A DNA stretch of 64,000 nt from Cliona cf. orientalis (GCA_963930775.1 OZ005689.1:25418058-25482057), one strand, 5' to 3'; counted from the stretch's first letter, positions 11,570 to 23,563 are shown. Notes: generated by a model not told the origin, from the letters alone. Made by a program: numbers and translations.

Positions 11570-11901
11570 GCTATTAGTTCAGTTACAGTATATTAAGCTT
11601 TTGAAGTTAGCTAGCTACATAGCTATACAAATGTATAAAGCATAGCTATACAAAAGTATGTGTATACAAATACAAACGTAGAATGTATGTATAGTTATAC
11701 CACTTTATATTGAATCAGTATGATAATATGTATAATTATACTGTATAATTGTATAATGTATACTGCCATGGAATGTATAAAAATATCTCTATAGTGTATA
11801 GAATGTATACTTATACCACTTTATATTGAGTCTATTCATTATGTATAATTATACTGTATAATATTTGTAAATTGTATAAATTGTATAATAATATTGTTAT
11901 A
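11570..11901. repeat. AT satellite, left part
   Basis: Units of about 120-150 bp carry ttataccactttatattga and tataattatactgtataat, occurring at about 11694-11760 and 11810-11875. The same satellite resumes at 16904-17135, and fragments of it lie between the three elements inserted in it (12345-12355, 13466-13502). Confidence 0.8.
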
Positions 11902-11903
11902 TA

Positions 11904-12344
11904 CCGTATTTTCTCGCTATTAGGCGCATCTCACTTATAAGCGCATATTCATTATTAAGCGCATGCCATTTTCCTGACCTAAGTACTCGATCGTTAGGCG
12001 CATTTTGCGTATAAGTGCACCTTGATCTCAATATCTGCATGCGTTCTTGCTAGCCCAAGGTTCCAGCCGTTCCATGTTACTCGATATCATGATGGCTACT
12101 ATCGATTCTTGAGCTATGACTTTGTATGAGCGCCATTTCGAGCTGGGCAGAATGCAGCAACACGAATGATTGTACGATCGATCGATTTGCCACGCCCCTC
12201 AATGATACTGCGAGCGCACATGCGTTCTTGGATGCAGCTATTCTTTGTTAGGCGCATCTCGCTATTACGTGCACATCGCTATTAAGCGCAGGTTTTCTTC
12301 CTGTGGAGATATAAGTGCATGCGCTTAATAGCGGGAAAATACGG
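11904..12344. mobile_element. MITE family A (441 bp), TA target
   Basis: The ends are ccgtattttctcgctatta and its inverse (taatagcgggaaaatacgg), flanked by TA on both sides. The subterminal sequence carries repeated gcgcat / atgcgc words. There is no ORF. A second member lies at 42476-42914. TA target and short TIR suggest mobilisation by a mariner/pogo-type transposase, which is inference. Confidence 0.88.
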
Positions 12345-12355
12345 TAGTTGAAGTA

Positions 12356-13465
12356 TATGTGACCGTCCACAAGAAACCATGCATAAAGCCCGTGAATTGA
12401 GTTAAGGCCACCATTACCAACTGCAACCTTTGAACCATTGCTCCTGCAAAGTCTCTAGCCCGTGTAGTCATGGAGATATGACCAAAAATATACCCGGATC
12501 GCCCGTACTAAATTTTTGCAAAAAATTGCAATGAACATTGCTACGTAAGTTTCTTTTTTTTACAAGGAGACCACACACTAAGCAGAAAAAAATTGTCTGA
12601 AAACCACCACATAGTTGAGCTGGATGCATAGTAGAGCCATACAATGCAAGCAGGCAGCCTATACAGCTATTTTAAGCAAATCGGGTAAAGGTTGTCAACG
12701 TAATATGTACGTGTGCATGAAGGGTTTCCCCTGTTTTTCACGTAGCGCGTGGGCGGAAAACATTGCAAATGCATGGCTTCCTATAGAAACATATGGGAAA
12801 ACTTGAAGGGACGTAACTTCATTTCTAAGGCGTGAATCAGAATTCTTTCAGGTCAAATCTCTAGTTCGACCCATTCTGCGTGGCCATGTAAAAATTATCC
12901 CCCCAAGTGCTCCCAAACCCCCCATGAATTAGATTAATTATTTAATTATTTAAGTTTGCTTTTTTCCTACTTAGTGTATTAATGTATAATTTTTTTGCAT
13001 GCGGAAGTCTGTATACTTGCCGTTTATGGTAAATATGTGGCCCCGCCCACTAAGTCAATGAGCTAGCTGGCTGCCAAAATGCTCGAGCAAGAGCAGCAGC
13101 CAACGTTTCGATAGAAAAGAACAAGAATGCAAGCGTCTCTAAAGATCGCTAGTACATAGAATTGAAGAAAGAAGTGGCTGGAGACTTTTTTCCGTGCAGC
13201 TGCCGTGCTAGCCTAGCTGCAACTATGGCAACGGCTCCGTATCATGGCCGCTCTATGTAGCTACCCACCTGACTTCGAGCCATATCTCGGTAAGTATAGC
13301 GTTCTATAAGCTACAAAGCAGATTTTTGTGTAGAGGTATGATTCCTCTATCGATCTATACAAAAAAGTGAAAATCGATAGTTATCACCATGGGCGACTAT
13401 TTTGGCTTGTATCTCTGATTGATATCTAGTGCATTATGCATGGTTTTCTCGTGGACGGTCACATA
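12356..13465. mobile_element. 1.1-kb non-autonomous TIR element
   Basis: The left end tatgtgaccgtccacaagaa and the right end (inverse of tatgtgaccgtccacgagaa) form a TIR of ~28 bp. No long ORF is present; a 63-codon frame at 12615 has no recognised motif. An internal block of ~105 bp (about 12590-12695) recurs at 17178-17285, so the family has other copies nearby. The target duplication cannot be resolved because the flanks are AT repeats. Confidence 0.82.
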
Positions 13466-13502
13466 ATAGCTATAGTGCCAAAGCTGTATAAATTGTTTAA
13501 TT

Positions 13503-16500
13503 GTGACCCGCTATGAGAAAAGGGACTGTTTGGGATAAAATACAAATTTGCGGTAGGCGGCCGAAAACATACAATAATAATTTTTTATCACCATATGAAA
13601 ATTCAGTCTTTTCTCTACACTTTGATATGTTATTTATGTATTTTGCACAAGAATAAGTATGTTAAATAATAAGTCGAACAGTGAGCTACCTTGCAAAAGA
13701 ATACGGACGCGTTCATGTAAGATCGGCGATTGATAAGCCGACTTTCCCGCCAAATCCATTAGCATTTAGCAGCTGCCGTAGCTCTACTATGGAGGACGAA
13801 AGAATTGCCAGGGCTTTGAACCTCCTGAGAGAGAATGCCGATCTCTTTGCCACCGACAGCGAGGGTCTGCTCGACTTGATAGAGGAGTACTTTGACAGTC
13901 ACGCGACTGAAGGTAAGCTCTAGGCCAGCCTACTGTCCCACCCAGCAATTATTATAAGTAGCAATGCATGAATATTCACATAGGCAAAATAGATTCATAA
14001 AAGTCCTGGATACTACTATTAATCCTAGATGATGACTTGGGACCTGTTGAAGCGGATCTAGAAACGATTGTTGATGAAGACCCGGAAGAGAGTGACCACG
14101 AGGAAGAGACCATCCAGACAGCAGATGACATAGTTTCATCTAGCTTAGCTAGTGGAGCTCTGTCAGAGGTGTGTGATGTGGCGGCAGTGATGAGGGAGCT
14201 GGACAACACGGAGGGTGATCTGGTGAAGCAGTTTGTTAGCCGGCGTTGTAGCAGTAGCTGTGATTTTGGACCCAAGAAGACTCCTTGCTCTATGCTCTTC
14301 CCAGTTGAACACTACCAGACACTCAGAGCCACCTTCGCCGAGATGACACATGATGAGCTGGATCTGTTCGTAATGGGACAGGTCATGGCTCACTGCTACC
14401 AATCCACCACCCTGCAAGGCCGCCACAGCTCCAGTCCTGAGCAAAGGAAGGGAACGTATGGCCAATTTTACCACCATGGCCAACGTGTTTGTCAACACAC
14501 CTTCTTGTTCCTCCACAATATTGGAATAAAGAGGTTCAAGGGTATCAAGAAGAGCTATGTGACGAACGGACCAGCTGTGAGGGTACACGGAAACGCAGGC
14601 AAGAGGCCAAACACCAATTAACTCTCCAACGGATCAAGGACATCATTCAATTCATCCTGAATTACACAGGTAAAGAATTGTAAAATACATGTACATACAT
14701 GTGTAATATATGCTGCACCTGTCAACACAACAGAAGCTTATACATCCAGCTCCTCCCAAGCAGCACTACCAAACATAAGGTGTGGGAGTTGTACCAGCAA
14801 GCAGCAGCAGTAGGATCGACACAACCAGTGTGCTACTCCACCTTCACCTCCCTGTGGCGGCAGCTCCTTCCTCATGTGGTTGTCATGAAACCCATGAGTG
14901 ACCTATCTGGATCTGTCAGCAAAATAGCACTGCCATTTCCAGGAGTTCTAACAGACCTGAATAGAAGACACAGGTACACAGCAAAGCGGTAGCAACTTCC
15001 ATAGGAACTCACATGAGCATCATGACGTGTGACAATGGGGGAGAGAGAAAACTGTCGAAGAGAGAGAGAGAGAAGGGGGGGAGGGAGGGGGGTGCAATTG
15101 AGAATGCAATGTACCTGTAAAGTACATACTATAATGCAAGGTGTGCATTAAATAGTACAACATACATTTCAGGTCATTCAACAAGCTAAATTGCACCTGC
15201 TAGAGGTGACAAAGGAGCGCTCCCTCTATAAGTGGATGCAGCTAATCAGTCTGTGCACCAGTTCTTTTCCTCTTCTGGGGAATTCAGCCCACCACCACCT
15301 GGAGAGAAAGCAGAACCATGCTCTCGTGATGTAATGGCACACTACTCGTTCGACATGGCCCAGCAGGTGTTCTACCCTAACGACCCCCTCCAGCCGGGTC
15401 CCATGTACTTCCTCACCCCAAGGAAGTGCGCCATCTTTGGAGTGTACTGCAAAGCCATACCACGCCAAGTCAACTACCTCTTTGACGAGGCAGTTGACAT
15501 GGGTAAGGGCACTAACGCAGTGGTAAGCATGCTCCATCACTTTGAAGTACATGGGCTCGGCGAGAAGGACGTCCACCTCCACGCGGACAACTGTGCGGGT
15601 CAAAACAAAAATAACATCATGGTAGGATACCTGCTGTGGCGCGTGCTCACTGGCCTGCACAACAATATTACCCTCTCATTTATGATAGCAGGCCACACAA
15701 AGTTTTCCCCAGACTGGTGTTTTGGCCTCCTAAAGAAGCGGTAAGAAAATGATAGTTTATATACATGTAGCAGTTACATGACATTGTATAACAAAATTTC
15801 ACGCAGATACAAACGAACAATGATCAGTGGACTGACTGACCTTGCTAACGTTGTCGATACCTCTGCCAATGTGAACACCACCCAGCTCACAGGAACACCA
15901 GACGGCAGGGTCATAGTTCCGATGTGTGATTGGCAGACCTTCTTGTACGAACACACCAAGAAGTTGGTAGGGATCAAGTCCTTTCACCATCTCTGCTTCT
16001 CATCTACCAGTAAAGGACACGTCTTTGCACGGCTGGAGTCGGACTCTCCAGAGGTTGAATACAACCTCCTAAAAGACAAGTGGTCACTGACTGCTACCGT
16101 CCTGCCTGAACGCCTCACTCTTTCTGGGCTCAACCCCGCTTGTCAGTGGCACCTCTTCCAGAAGATAAGAGAGTTTTGTCCGGAAGAGGCCAAGGATGTC
16201 ACCGGTCCCATGCGTAGTGTTCCAGAGGAGACCAGCACACCTGCCACCAGCATGCCATGCCTGTCACTAGCACCACTGCCACCGCTACCCCAAGTGAGCC
16301 TCCTTCCAAGAAAGCAAGGCTTTGTGGCATCTGCAGGGAAGGGGGGCACAATGTGCGCTCATGTCCAACTAAAAAGTAGCTTTGTGTATGTGTGTGTATG
16401 TTTCAGGCCTTGCCGTAGCCATATTTTTAATAATATACTTGGAGATAGGCTGTACTACCCCTGCCATGGCCCTATTTGGCCATTATGATGCGTAAGTTTA

Positions 16501-16903
16501 ATAATTTCAGTAGCATTAGGCAAGATCTAAGACTAGTACCATCGTACAATTAGCAAGTATGCTAGTCTTACCTTCAAAATAATCCGTTGATTCGCCATCT
16601 TCAGATCGCTCTTCAACAGCCTCTGCCAACCACTCCAACGTGGCATTTCTCTGGCGTGGACGTGTCGCGGGAAATCAATTATTGTGACGTGACGTCGTTC
16701 CGTAATACGGACGTATACTGATAAAACGGGAAGTAAATAAAAATGCTTGTTTCTCCAGAATTTGTTTCATGACAACAGGCGACCCGGGTACAAAAAAAAA
16801 CTTGGCTTCTAAGTAAAATTTTTCCTTCAAACTTGCACCATTGGACCAAAAACGCTGAATCGACAAAAAATCGCGAATGGTCCCTTTTCTCATAGCGGGT
16901 CAC
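13503..16903 (+). mobile_element. 3.4-kb DNA transposon with DDE-like transposase
   Basis: The terminal inverted repeats are gtgacccgctatgagaaaag at 13503 and its inverse ending at 16903. The flanks on both sides are satellite DNA with AATT adjoining each end, a palindrome, so the exact target duplication is ambiguous. It contains the multi-exon transposase-like gene at 13789-16379. Two partial relatives occur in the window (9073-9670 and 47960-48140), which shows a local family. Confidence 0.85.
13789..16379 (+). pseudogene. Transposase-like protein of the 3.4-kb element, 5 exons, frameshifted
   Basis: ATG at 13789 (MEDERIARALNLL). Exons inferred from GT-AG junctions and frame: 13789-13912, 14029-14669, 14734-14972 (end approximate), 15173-15740 and 15807-16379. 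Exon 2 has an acidic region and a GQVMAHCYQ / FYHHGQRVCQHTFLFLHNIG block. Exon 4 has PGPMYFLTPRKCAIFGVYC, HLHADNCAGQNKNN (a candidate catalytic Asp) and LSFMIAGHTKFSPDWCFGLL. Exon 5 ends in a CCHC-type zinc knuckle (CGICREGGHNVRSC) just before the stop. At least four frameshifts are needed: near 14580, at the exon 2/3 junction, near 14900, and near 16260. Proteins with the DNCAGQNKNN block are repetitive in sponges, cnidarians and fish. I do not know the superfamily name, and DDE assignment is inference. Confidence 0.75.
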
Positions 16904-17135
16904 AATTATACCACTTTATATCGAATCCATACACTATATATAATTATACTGTATAATTGTATATTGTATAATTAATGCATGATGATGTATAACTCAGTTG
17001 AAGTTAAGTATAATGTGTATAATATAGCTATAGCTGTATAAATTGTATAGAATGTATAGTTATACAACTTTATATAGAATCTATACATTATGTATAATTG
17101 TACTGTATAATATCACTATATAATCTTATAGTTGT
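16904..17135. repeat. AT satellite, right part
   Basis: It continues the satellite of 11570-11901: ttataccactttatatcgaa, tataattatactgtataat, then tagctatagctgtataaattg, which matches the short scrap left between elements at 13466-13495. Confidence 0.8.
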
Positions 17136-17177
17136 GTGTCAGTCTGTCCGTTACGGAAGGTCGGCGGAAGTGATTGA

Positions 17178-17285
17178 AAAAAATTGTCCGAACACCACCA
17201 CGTAGTTGAGCTAGATGCCTAGTAGAGCCATACAATGCAAGCAGGCACCCTATACAGCAATTTTAAGCAAATCGGGTAAAGAAAG
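17178..17285 (+). repeat. Fragment related to the 12356-13465 element
   Basis: About 105 bp match 12590-12695 with few changes, starting at aaaattgtc(t/c)gaa and ending at atcgggtaaag. No TIR is present here. Confidence 0.75.
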
Positions 17286-17506
17286 CAACAAATGGAGACT
17301 TACATTCAGTTGCCTGCAGTTAGGTAGTTAGGTAAGCAGCTCAATTCATGAGAAGACATTGCCCAAGTGGTCATCACGGAGGTAGTAGATTCTGACTTTG
17401 ACTTCTCGCCTTCTCAAGTCTTGCAAGGGGAGCTATGAGCAAGCTAACGACCTTTTTGGACACTTGATTGATTCAGCTGTGTGCTCAAACAGGATGCCAT
17501 GAATGC

Positions 17507-17770
17507 GCATGCTCAATAGAATGTTCCAGAACATAGGTAAAGGGTGACTTCGGCCACTTTCCCATCAGCAGTTGCAATTAAACTAGCACTCTGGCCTGTG
17601 GCCATGCACCCTAATAGAGAGAGTCGTGGTGCAGTATGTGTGCGAGTGCAAACGCATGCTCGATAGAATGTTCTAGAACTGTACAGGTGAAAGAGTGATC
17701 TCAGTCTCTTGCATAATGAAACTAGCAGTGGCTGGCCATGCCTTTGTAAGAGTAGTGGCACAGTGTTCCA
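17507..17770. repeat. Diverged tandem duplication, ~145 bp
   Basis: gcatgctc(a/g)atagaatgtt begins both copies (about 17507 and 17653), followed by aggt(a/g)aa.g.gtga, a later aaactagca and ggccatgc. The surrounding 17290-18350 shows no supported gene. Confidence 0.65.
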
Positions 17771-18358
17771 CTGAGATTTGAGTATGTACACGTCCACTAC
17801 TTTGTGGATTCCTAACTGATGCCAAAATACAGCAATCATGTGCAGCATGTGCTTGTAATTTAAAATAAACGTACAAAGTTGTGTATATTACTCGATTGCA
17901 CATAATATTTTGGTGTGATGACCCTGTACCAATTTATACTAAGGTCTATCACATGACTTCCACGCTGGTGACTGAGCATTAGTCTAACGGAGGACGAGGT
18001 GAGTGATGGGAATAGCATAGGCATAACATGTTATAACAAAGCTCTGGCATGTATATAGCAATGTTTAACAATAGGTACATGCTGGTATATAGCTATTATT
18101 TTTAATTTAATATTAATACTGAATCAGATTAGATACGAACTATACCAACTTTGCAGGTCGTGACTATGGTAGCTATGATATAGAGCAGAGATAATGAAGA
18201 GTCTATTCTTCCTGTGAGTTGTGTGGGTCACCTGATGATGTGTTCTGGTTGGTATTAGCTACATGTGCACCTTGGAGTGATTTCAAGTACATTTCCTCCG
18301 AAATCTTGGCTTATTTCAGCTGTTTCTGACAGTCATCTGAGAGATCCTTGAAAGGCCT

Positions 18359-19416
18359 TTATCGAAAGAGGACGACTTTTCGTCTATTGTGGGTTGTGGT
18401 ATCTTCAACAGTTCCATATCCCACTGATTCGGCCTCTCTCAACGTCTTGGATAGTGCACCAGTCTGAGAGCTATCTGCATCTGGATCAGTTTCTTCCACA
18501 CCGAGGATAATAAACTTCTGCTTGTTCAAGTGGTGGATGATCGCAGATGCAGACTTCGTGGCTTTGACAGAGACCTTGCTATCCCAATCGTCTTGCCCAG
18601 ATTTGTCATGGCTGATTGATTGGAGTGCCTGCTCGAGTGAGTGTATCACCATGGCGATTCTTGCACAGTAGCGTCTTGCTTTTGAAAGAATACCCTGTAC
18701 ATCCTCGTTGGACGGTCATTCCACCCATCCGCATCTGGTACATGATTTAGCACTTCGTACACAAACGCAGGTTGAATGAAACCAGTGACATTGAATGCTG
18801 TCTTCTCCATCATTCCACTGTAGGACTTAAATTTCGGGACCAAGAGCCTCCACCATTCAGTGTTAACAAGGTTATTCTATCAACGGTCGAGGAGTGCTTA
18901 TACAGGTCGAGTTGACCATAAAAGCTGCTCATTTCATTGAATAAGCCTAATATTTGTCCTCAATTGCGACACATTGAATGGAGCTCTTCGAAGCTGAAAT
19001 GGTCTACTATCAGCTGCAGAGCATGGGCTGGCCTATCATCATCATCATCCTTGACCCAGTCATCATGAAGCTTCCTCTGAATGGCTTCAGTGGGTTTGTG
19101 CACTCATTTCAGGGCTGTAGGTTTCTTCTCTCTCTTTCTTGCTGCAATGACAAACCAGATGATGCTTGGTTCGGACCACTCTTGGTTTATCTTGATGGCT
19201 GCATTAGTACCCATTAGGGAAGCAGTTGTTGTCAGGAGTCGCTAGAGAATGAACTCTTGACGGCACGCCAATCGCATTTGAATGTGCATTGACCAGTTTA
19301 ACGAAGTCTTCACAGAAGAACTCAGTTGAAATGGAAAAAGAGTGAGTGGCCTGGGCTTTTCGTAGCCTTCTGCTCACTTTAAGATGGTCCAGAGAAGACA
19401 ATTTGCTTAGAGACAT
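18359..19416 (-). pseudogene. DUF3987-like (primase/helicase-related) fragment
   Basis: Minus-strand pieces join as a degenerate coding stretch. MSLSKLSSLDHLKVSRRLRK lies at 19416. Then DRPAHALQLIVDHFSFEELH and GQILGLFNEMSSFYGQLDLY lie at about 19050-18920, VPKFKSYSGMMEKTAFNVTG at 18843, and PDADGWNDRPTRMYRVFF, then MVIHSLEQALQS from 18652. The FNEMSSFYGQ / TAFNVTGFIQP / DADGWNDR order is that of DUF3987-type proteins, which are repetitive in sponge and coral genomes. One in-frame stop follows HSMCRN and at least two frameshifts separate the pieces. The Walker A part is missing. Assignment is from memory of family motifs. Confidence 0.5.
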
Positions 19417-19549
19417 GAATGTAGCTATAGGAATACAGGTATTATTATTATGATATTGTGAGTAATGCTATGTACTCTATCAGGGACAACAATGGAATGT
19501 TAAGTAGTAGACTAATCTAGATAGCCACTGACTACTTAGAGTTCAAGTG

Positions 19550-19602
19550 CCTTCGTGGTCACTGCAAAGCCTTTGTGGTTACGCAGTGACCACGAAAGGC
19601 CC
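19550..19602. repeat. Short hairpin
   Basis: gccttcgtggtcactgc pairs with gcagtgaccacgaaaggc across a ~17-base loop. Confidence 0.6.
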
Positions 19603-19744
19603 TTCCATTGAAGATGCTCACCATCTATGCTGTATGTAGTAAACACAGCTTGGTTGAACTAAGTATGCCTCACCTTCAGCAATCGACGAACGGCTGGTGA
19701 AAATAGCTCGGTATCCTTCAGTAACGATCGATAAGCGGCTGGCA

Positions 19745-20130
19745 GCTACTGCACTCCCGGGAGAAAAGGAACGCGCGTGCGCGCGGTTTTTCCGCCAAAT
19801 TTCACGCGTATTACCGCACGGTACCGCAACAAACCGTTCACTTCCGGTGCGATCGAAAACAAAGTTAAGAGAGGAGCGCTTCGATTCTGTGCTCGTTCGA
19901 ACCTTCGGCTACTAAGCTTCAATGACCCTGAGTATCGCCCGCTACAAGCTTGCTTGAACGTCGAAACGCCATCGTCGTTAATTTTTGAACCGCTTGCACC
20001 CGCGCGTTTGGGCGTGACCGGACGTTGAACGATCGATGTTTCACGTATTTCCGCGGATATACGCATTGTACCCACCAACGCTCGTGCTAACCGTGTATTT
20101 GCGCGGTCCTTTTCACCCGGGCTACACTGG
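19745..20130. mobile_element. GC-rich TIR element (~386 bp)
   Basis: The left end ctcccgggagaaaaggaacg pairs with the right-end complement of gcccgggtgaaaaggaccg. GC content is visibly above the AT-rich flanks. ORFs on both strands here are overlapping and motif-less. No target duplication was recognised. Confidence 0.5.
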
Positions 20131-20173
20131 GGTTCTCGAAATTTATTGCGCACATTTACAGTCTAAGTTATAG

Positions 20174-20309
20174 TTAGACTATAGCCTTGAGTGGTTTATT
20201 TAAATTGTACGCGAGAGGTGGGCATTTAAACTACGAGGCGAAGCCGAGTGGTTTAAATGCATACCTCGAGCGTACAATTCAAATAAATCACGATAAGGCT
20301 ATAGTCTAA
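20174..20309. repeat. Near-perfect palindrome (136 bp)
   Basis: The arms begin ttagactatagccttgagtg and end in its near complement. They run inward through attgtacgcgagaggtgggc to a centre at gaggcgaagc. It is probably a foldback MITE. Confidence 0.85.
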
Positions 20310-20327
20310 GTGGCTTGTACTATGACC

Positions 20328-20430
20328 GCCAACCGTGGTATATGGAAGTTATACCACGGCTCTATTCCCATAGTAAATACACGCGTTATCTGCCAGCTGT
20401 GGTATATGGAAGTTATACCATGGCTGTGGT
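20328..20430. repeat. Two copies of a 27-bp hairpin
   Basis: ccgtggtatatggaagttat folds with ataccacgg; the hairpin occurs at about 20333 and again at about 20400 with one or two changes. A larger inverted pair (tctgccagctgtgg / cagttggcaga) encloses the second. Confidence 0.7.
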
Positions 20431-20766
20431 TACTCCACAGTTTGCACAGTTGGCAGATAGTGGTTTACATTGTATATACTACAGGCGGTACCTTTGATCT
20501 TTACTCTAGTCATAGTACAACTACATGTATACAGCGATAATTCGTGAATGATAGATATAGCAAATTTTGATAATAATAATATTATAATACAACTAGAATC
20601 TGGTATTGGCGCCAATCACACAGCTGGTGTGACATAGGCGCGCATGCGCAATGTGGATATGGAAGTACATACACAGTGTAGTGATAGTCAACACTATTAA
20701 TATAGACAGTCAACAGATCAGTATGATGCTAGCTATGTTACATCAGGCAACTAGTATACTTATTAG

Positions 20767-21261
20767 CTAAAAATAGAGTGCGTTGTCTGCTTTTAAAAAC
20801 GCTTTAAATGCTTGAATCTTGCTCTTGTTAAATGTGCGATCAAATGAATGTCCAGTATCCCAACTTGGATGGTCGTGTACTCCTACTCTAGGTGGATGCT
20901 GGACTTTGACGACAACTTTAGTGTTCAGCAAGGAACAGTAGTCATGCCACGTTGAAAAAGATGCAATGAGTTCAGTGTTGTACCCAGTATGCACTAGAAT
21001 GTGCATATCTTGGCCAGTATCTACTCTATTCGATGTAATAAACCGTTGGATATAGGCTGGCTCATATCGGTTGACTGAAAGTGGTCCTTTAACGTAGAAG
21101 ACATTGGTGTGGCTATTTTCATATGGATTGATGCCATCCACTACCTTTAAATTGATGGTATACGAGGTTGTAATGCGTCGTACAGTGCAGTCAAGACCTA
21201 CCCATGTTATTAACATGGACTCCCCAAATCCTGTAAGATACGTTGGCGTTGGAGTGTTCAT
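20767..21261 (-). CDS. Hypothetical protein, 164 aa
   Basis: A single uninterrupted ATG-to-stop frame (MNTPTPTYLTGFGESMLITW ... FKAFLKADNALYF). Composition is protein-like and balanced, with no signal peptide, membrane segment or known motif that I recognise. It is unusually long for a chance frame in this AT-rich sequence and its codons look constrained, but no neighbour suggests a role. It may be an exon or fragment of another repetitive family. The adjacent KDZ pseudogene is on the opposite strand. Confidence 0.4.
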   Translation of the reverse strand: MNTPTPTYLTGFGESMLITWVGLDCTVRRITTSYTINLKVVDGINPYENSHTNVFYVKGPLSVNRYEPAYIQRFITSNRVDTGQDMHILVHTGYNTELIASFSTWHDYCSLLNTKVVVKVQHPPRVGVHDHPSWDTGHSFDRTFNKSKIQAFKAFLKADNALYF

Positions 21262-21618
21262 ACTAAGTTGTATTGTATGTAGAAAATGATTGTAGCTGTG
21301 TACAATCTCTTCTCCTGGGTAGCGTTGCTAGTAGTAGGTCCTGATGCAATAATGTCATCGATGCTGCTGTCATACTGTGACTCCATATAGACTAGTGACT
21401 AATGAATTAATTTAAGTAAAATCAGCGCAGTAGGTTTGATTTATGGCTTACCAAATTCAGGAGAGTAGCCGGCCAGAAATTGAACTGGGCAGAGCAGCTG
21501 CACTGTATAGCTGCAGCGCGCTTGGGCAATGTGCAAAAAAGTGCGCATGGGCACATTATTTTGTTACCATGGCTCCTATACATTGGATCTGGAATAGCGC
21601 TATCTACAAAGTAGCAAA

Positions 21619-23451
21619 ATGACGCATGCAGTTAGCATTTCGTTCATAGAGACGGCAGCTTTGGTGTATGCTGAAAAGCATTTCCCGATGAAAACACCAG
21701 TGAGGTGGCAATTAATTGCTGAATACGTGCTGAAGTGTACACCAGTTCTTTCTGGCAAGCCCGAATCACACGAAGTAGGTCCAGCCACAGCTCCTATAGT
21801 ACCATTGATGGTTCTAGGAAATGTTAGTTCTTCAATTCATTTTCAGTGTACTTCGGAGATGTGCAGGAGTGTATTCGCAATAATTTCAAATTCGTATCCA
21901 GAGTTGCTATGCTATGCTCAACACCAAGCCGAGGTGGCAGTTTCTGACCCTTCAATGTCTCCATTCAAGCCTATTATACTTCTCCCTCATGTGCTACAAT
22001 GTGGTGGAAAACCTGTTTACATCGAGTAAGGAGAAGAAATGATTAAGAACACTAAGTAATACTATAGAATAGCTATAATATATATATTATTTTGCAGGAA
22101 TCGCTCCTGACATCCAGTCGTCTACACAAGTGGCACTTTAGTTGCTGCATGTTTTCATGGCAAATGTACGGTATGCTCCACAATATACTACCCTTCAACT
22201 TCAAAGTATTTGTAATGTACAGCACAGACTATGTTTGAGCTAGAGTTGCTTAAGCAATTGACCATCTCACATTCAGTGCTTGTACCTTTGAGAGTCAGGC
22301 TGCAGTGTACAATGCTGTACATGGAGCCAGTGATCATGTACGTCTGCAGGAGTTCGCTTCTAACTTTCGTCGCAGCAATGCAAAGCAACACCCAGATGGC
22401 AACGATTGGAAAGTGAATGTTACACTGCTAGAGGATGCTTTGTTTTTGTACAGATTGATATGCGCTAATTCAAATCGGAAGATGCTAGAGACATAAGATT
22501 TTTCTGTGTGCACAGTAGCGGGGAACAGGCAAGATAATGAATATTTATGCCAGCGCATCATGTTGAAAGCAGAGTACAGCACTACAGTGGGTACAGCATC
22601 AATGTAACATTGCTGGGTGTTCAGAGGACATGGTGATTGATGGTAATGAGAAGCTAACCACGGCTGTGTGAGCAGCACCAAAAGAGAGAGTGAAATGTCC
22701 TCTGAATCACATCAATCTAGTCCAGTGCTGTTCTCCCATCAGTGGCAGTAAATATCAAGTGGCATCTAAACATTGCACCTTTCACTAGTATCTGGTGAAA
22801 TCAGCATCACATTGCCATAGTTCGGAAGAGCCACTTAATCTTACAGTAAGCATTCCTCCTCCTCCTCAAGGAATAACATTGAACACCCCAGAATCCGATG
22901 TAATTGGAACACTGCCAGATGCTGACTCTAAAGAGCTTTTCACTGGGTGTCGCAAGCCCAGTAAGGTCATAAAATTCTTTGATAGAACTGCAGGTGTAGT
23001 GGCTGCTGTTCAACCTTGTGGTATAGTAGTCAATATTTCAGAAATGTCCACTTATGAGTTGCCAACTCAGATGTATACCTTTACTTTTGGTCATGGAAGG
23101 GACATAGATGGCTTAAAGTATGTTGTGTATGACAGAAGCTGTGATTTGCACCCCTTCTTGTGCAATTTGGAGCATAAAGGTGCCTATCTTGCAGGCTTCT
23201 TGTTGAAACACGTCAAATATTTGGTTGACAGGTTCCACGTAAAAGGACATACAGAGCCTTGCTGTAAGCTTCCTGGTGTTGATGATCCTGAGAAGGGTCG
23301 ATACCATCCTTCCAATAAGAAGGACGCCAACACTGAATGTACTGAACAATCATTTAAGTGGTTGAACAAGTACAAAAATATTGTCCGTAACGTGAAGCAG
23401 CATACATTTAACTTTTCTTTTTACTATGATAGACCTACACAATACATTTAG
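21619..23451 (+). pseudogene. KDZ (Kyakuja-Dileera-Zisupton) type transposase, broken
   Basis: ATG at 21619 begins MTHAVSISFIETAALVYAEK, the usual N-terminus of this family. An intron donor lies near 22027 (GTAAGG) with an acceptor at about 22097. The next exon reads NRS, stop, HPVVYTSGTLVAACFHGKCT, so it contains a stop. A middle block (QAAVYNAVHGASDHVRLQEF) lies at 22296-22490. The catalytic region is open from 22795 to 23451: KVIKFFDRTAGVVAAVQPCG, then YDRSCDLHPFLCNL, then DANTECTEQSFKWL. These are the expected acidic positions of the DDE core. Several frame changes lie between 22030 and 22795. No terminal repeats were identified. Confidence 0.75.
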
Positions 23452-23563
23452 GGAAGCACAGCTAAAGCAGGCTGGTCATATGTAATACTCAACCATATTA
23501 TATATTATTCTGATGGTCTCTTAATATTATTACCATGCATCAACAACTGTTTCTGTATTATTT

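Noticed and set aside
14163-15660. Minus-strand frames of 141-144 codons
   Set aside because: They are shadows of the plus-strand transposase exons, which carry recognisable motifs.
19697-20153. Host gene in the GC-rich block
   Set aside because: Overlapping frames occur on both strands, no motif is present, and the ends form inverted repeats, so a TIR element is more likely.
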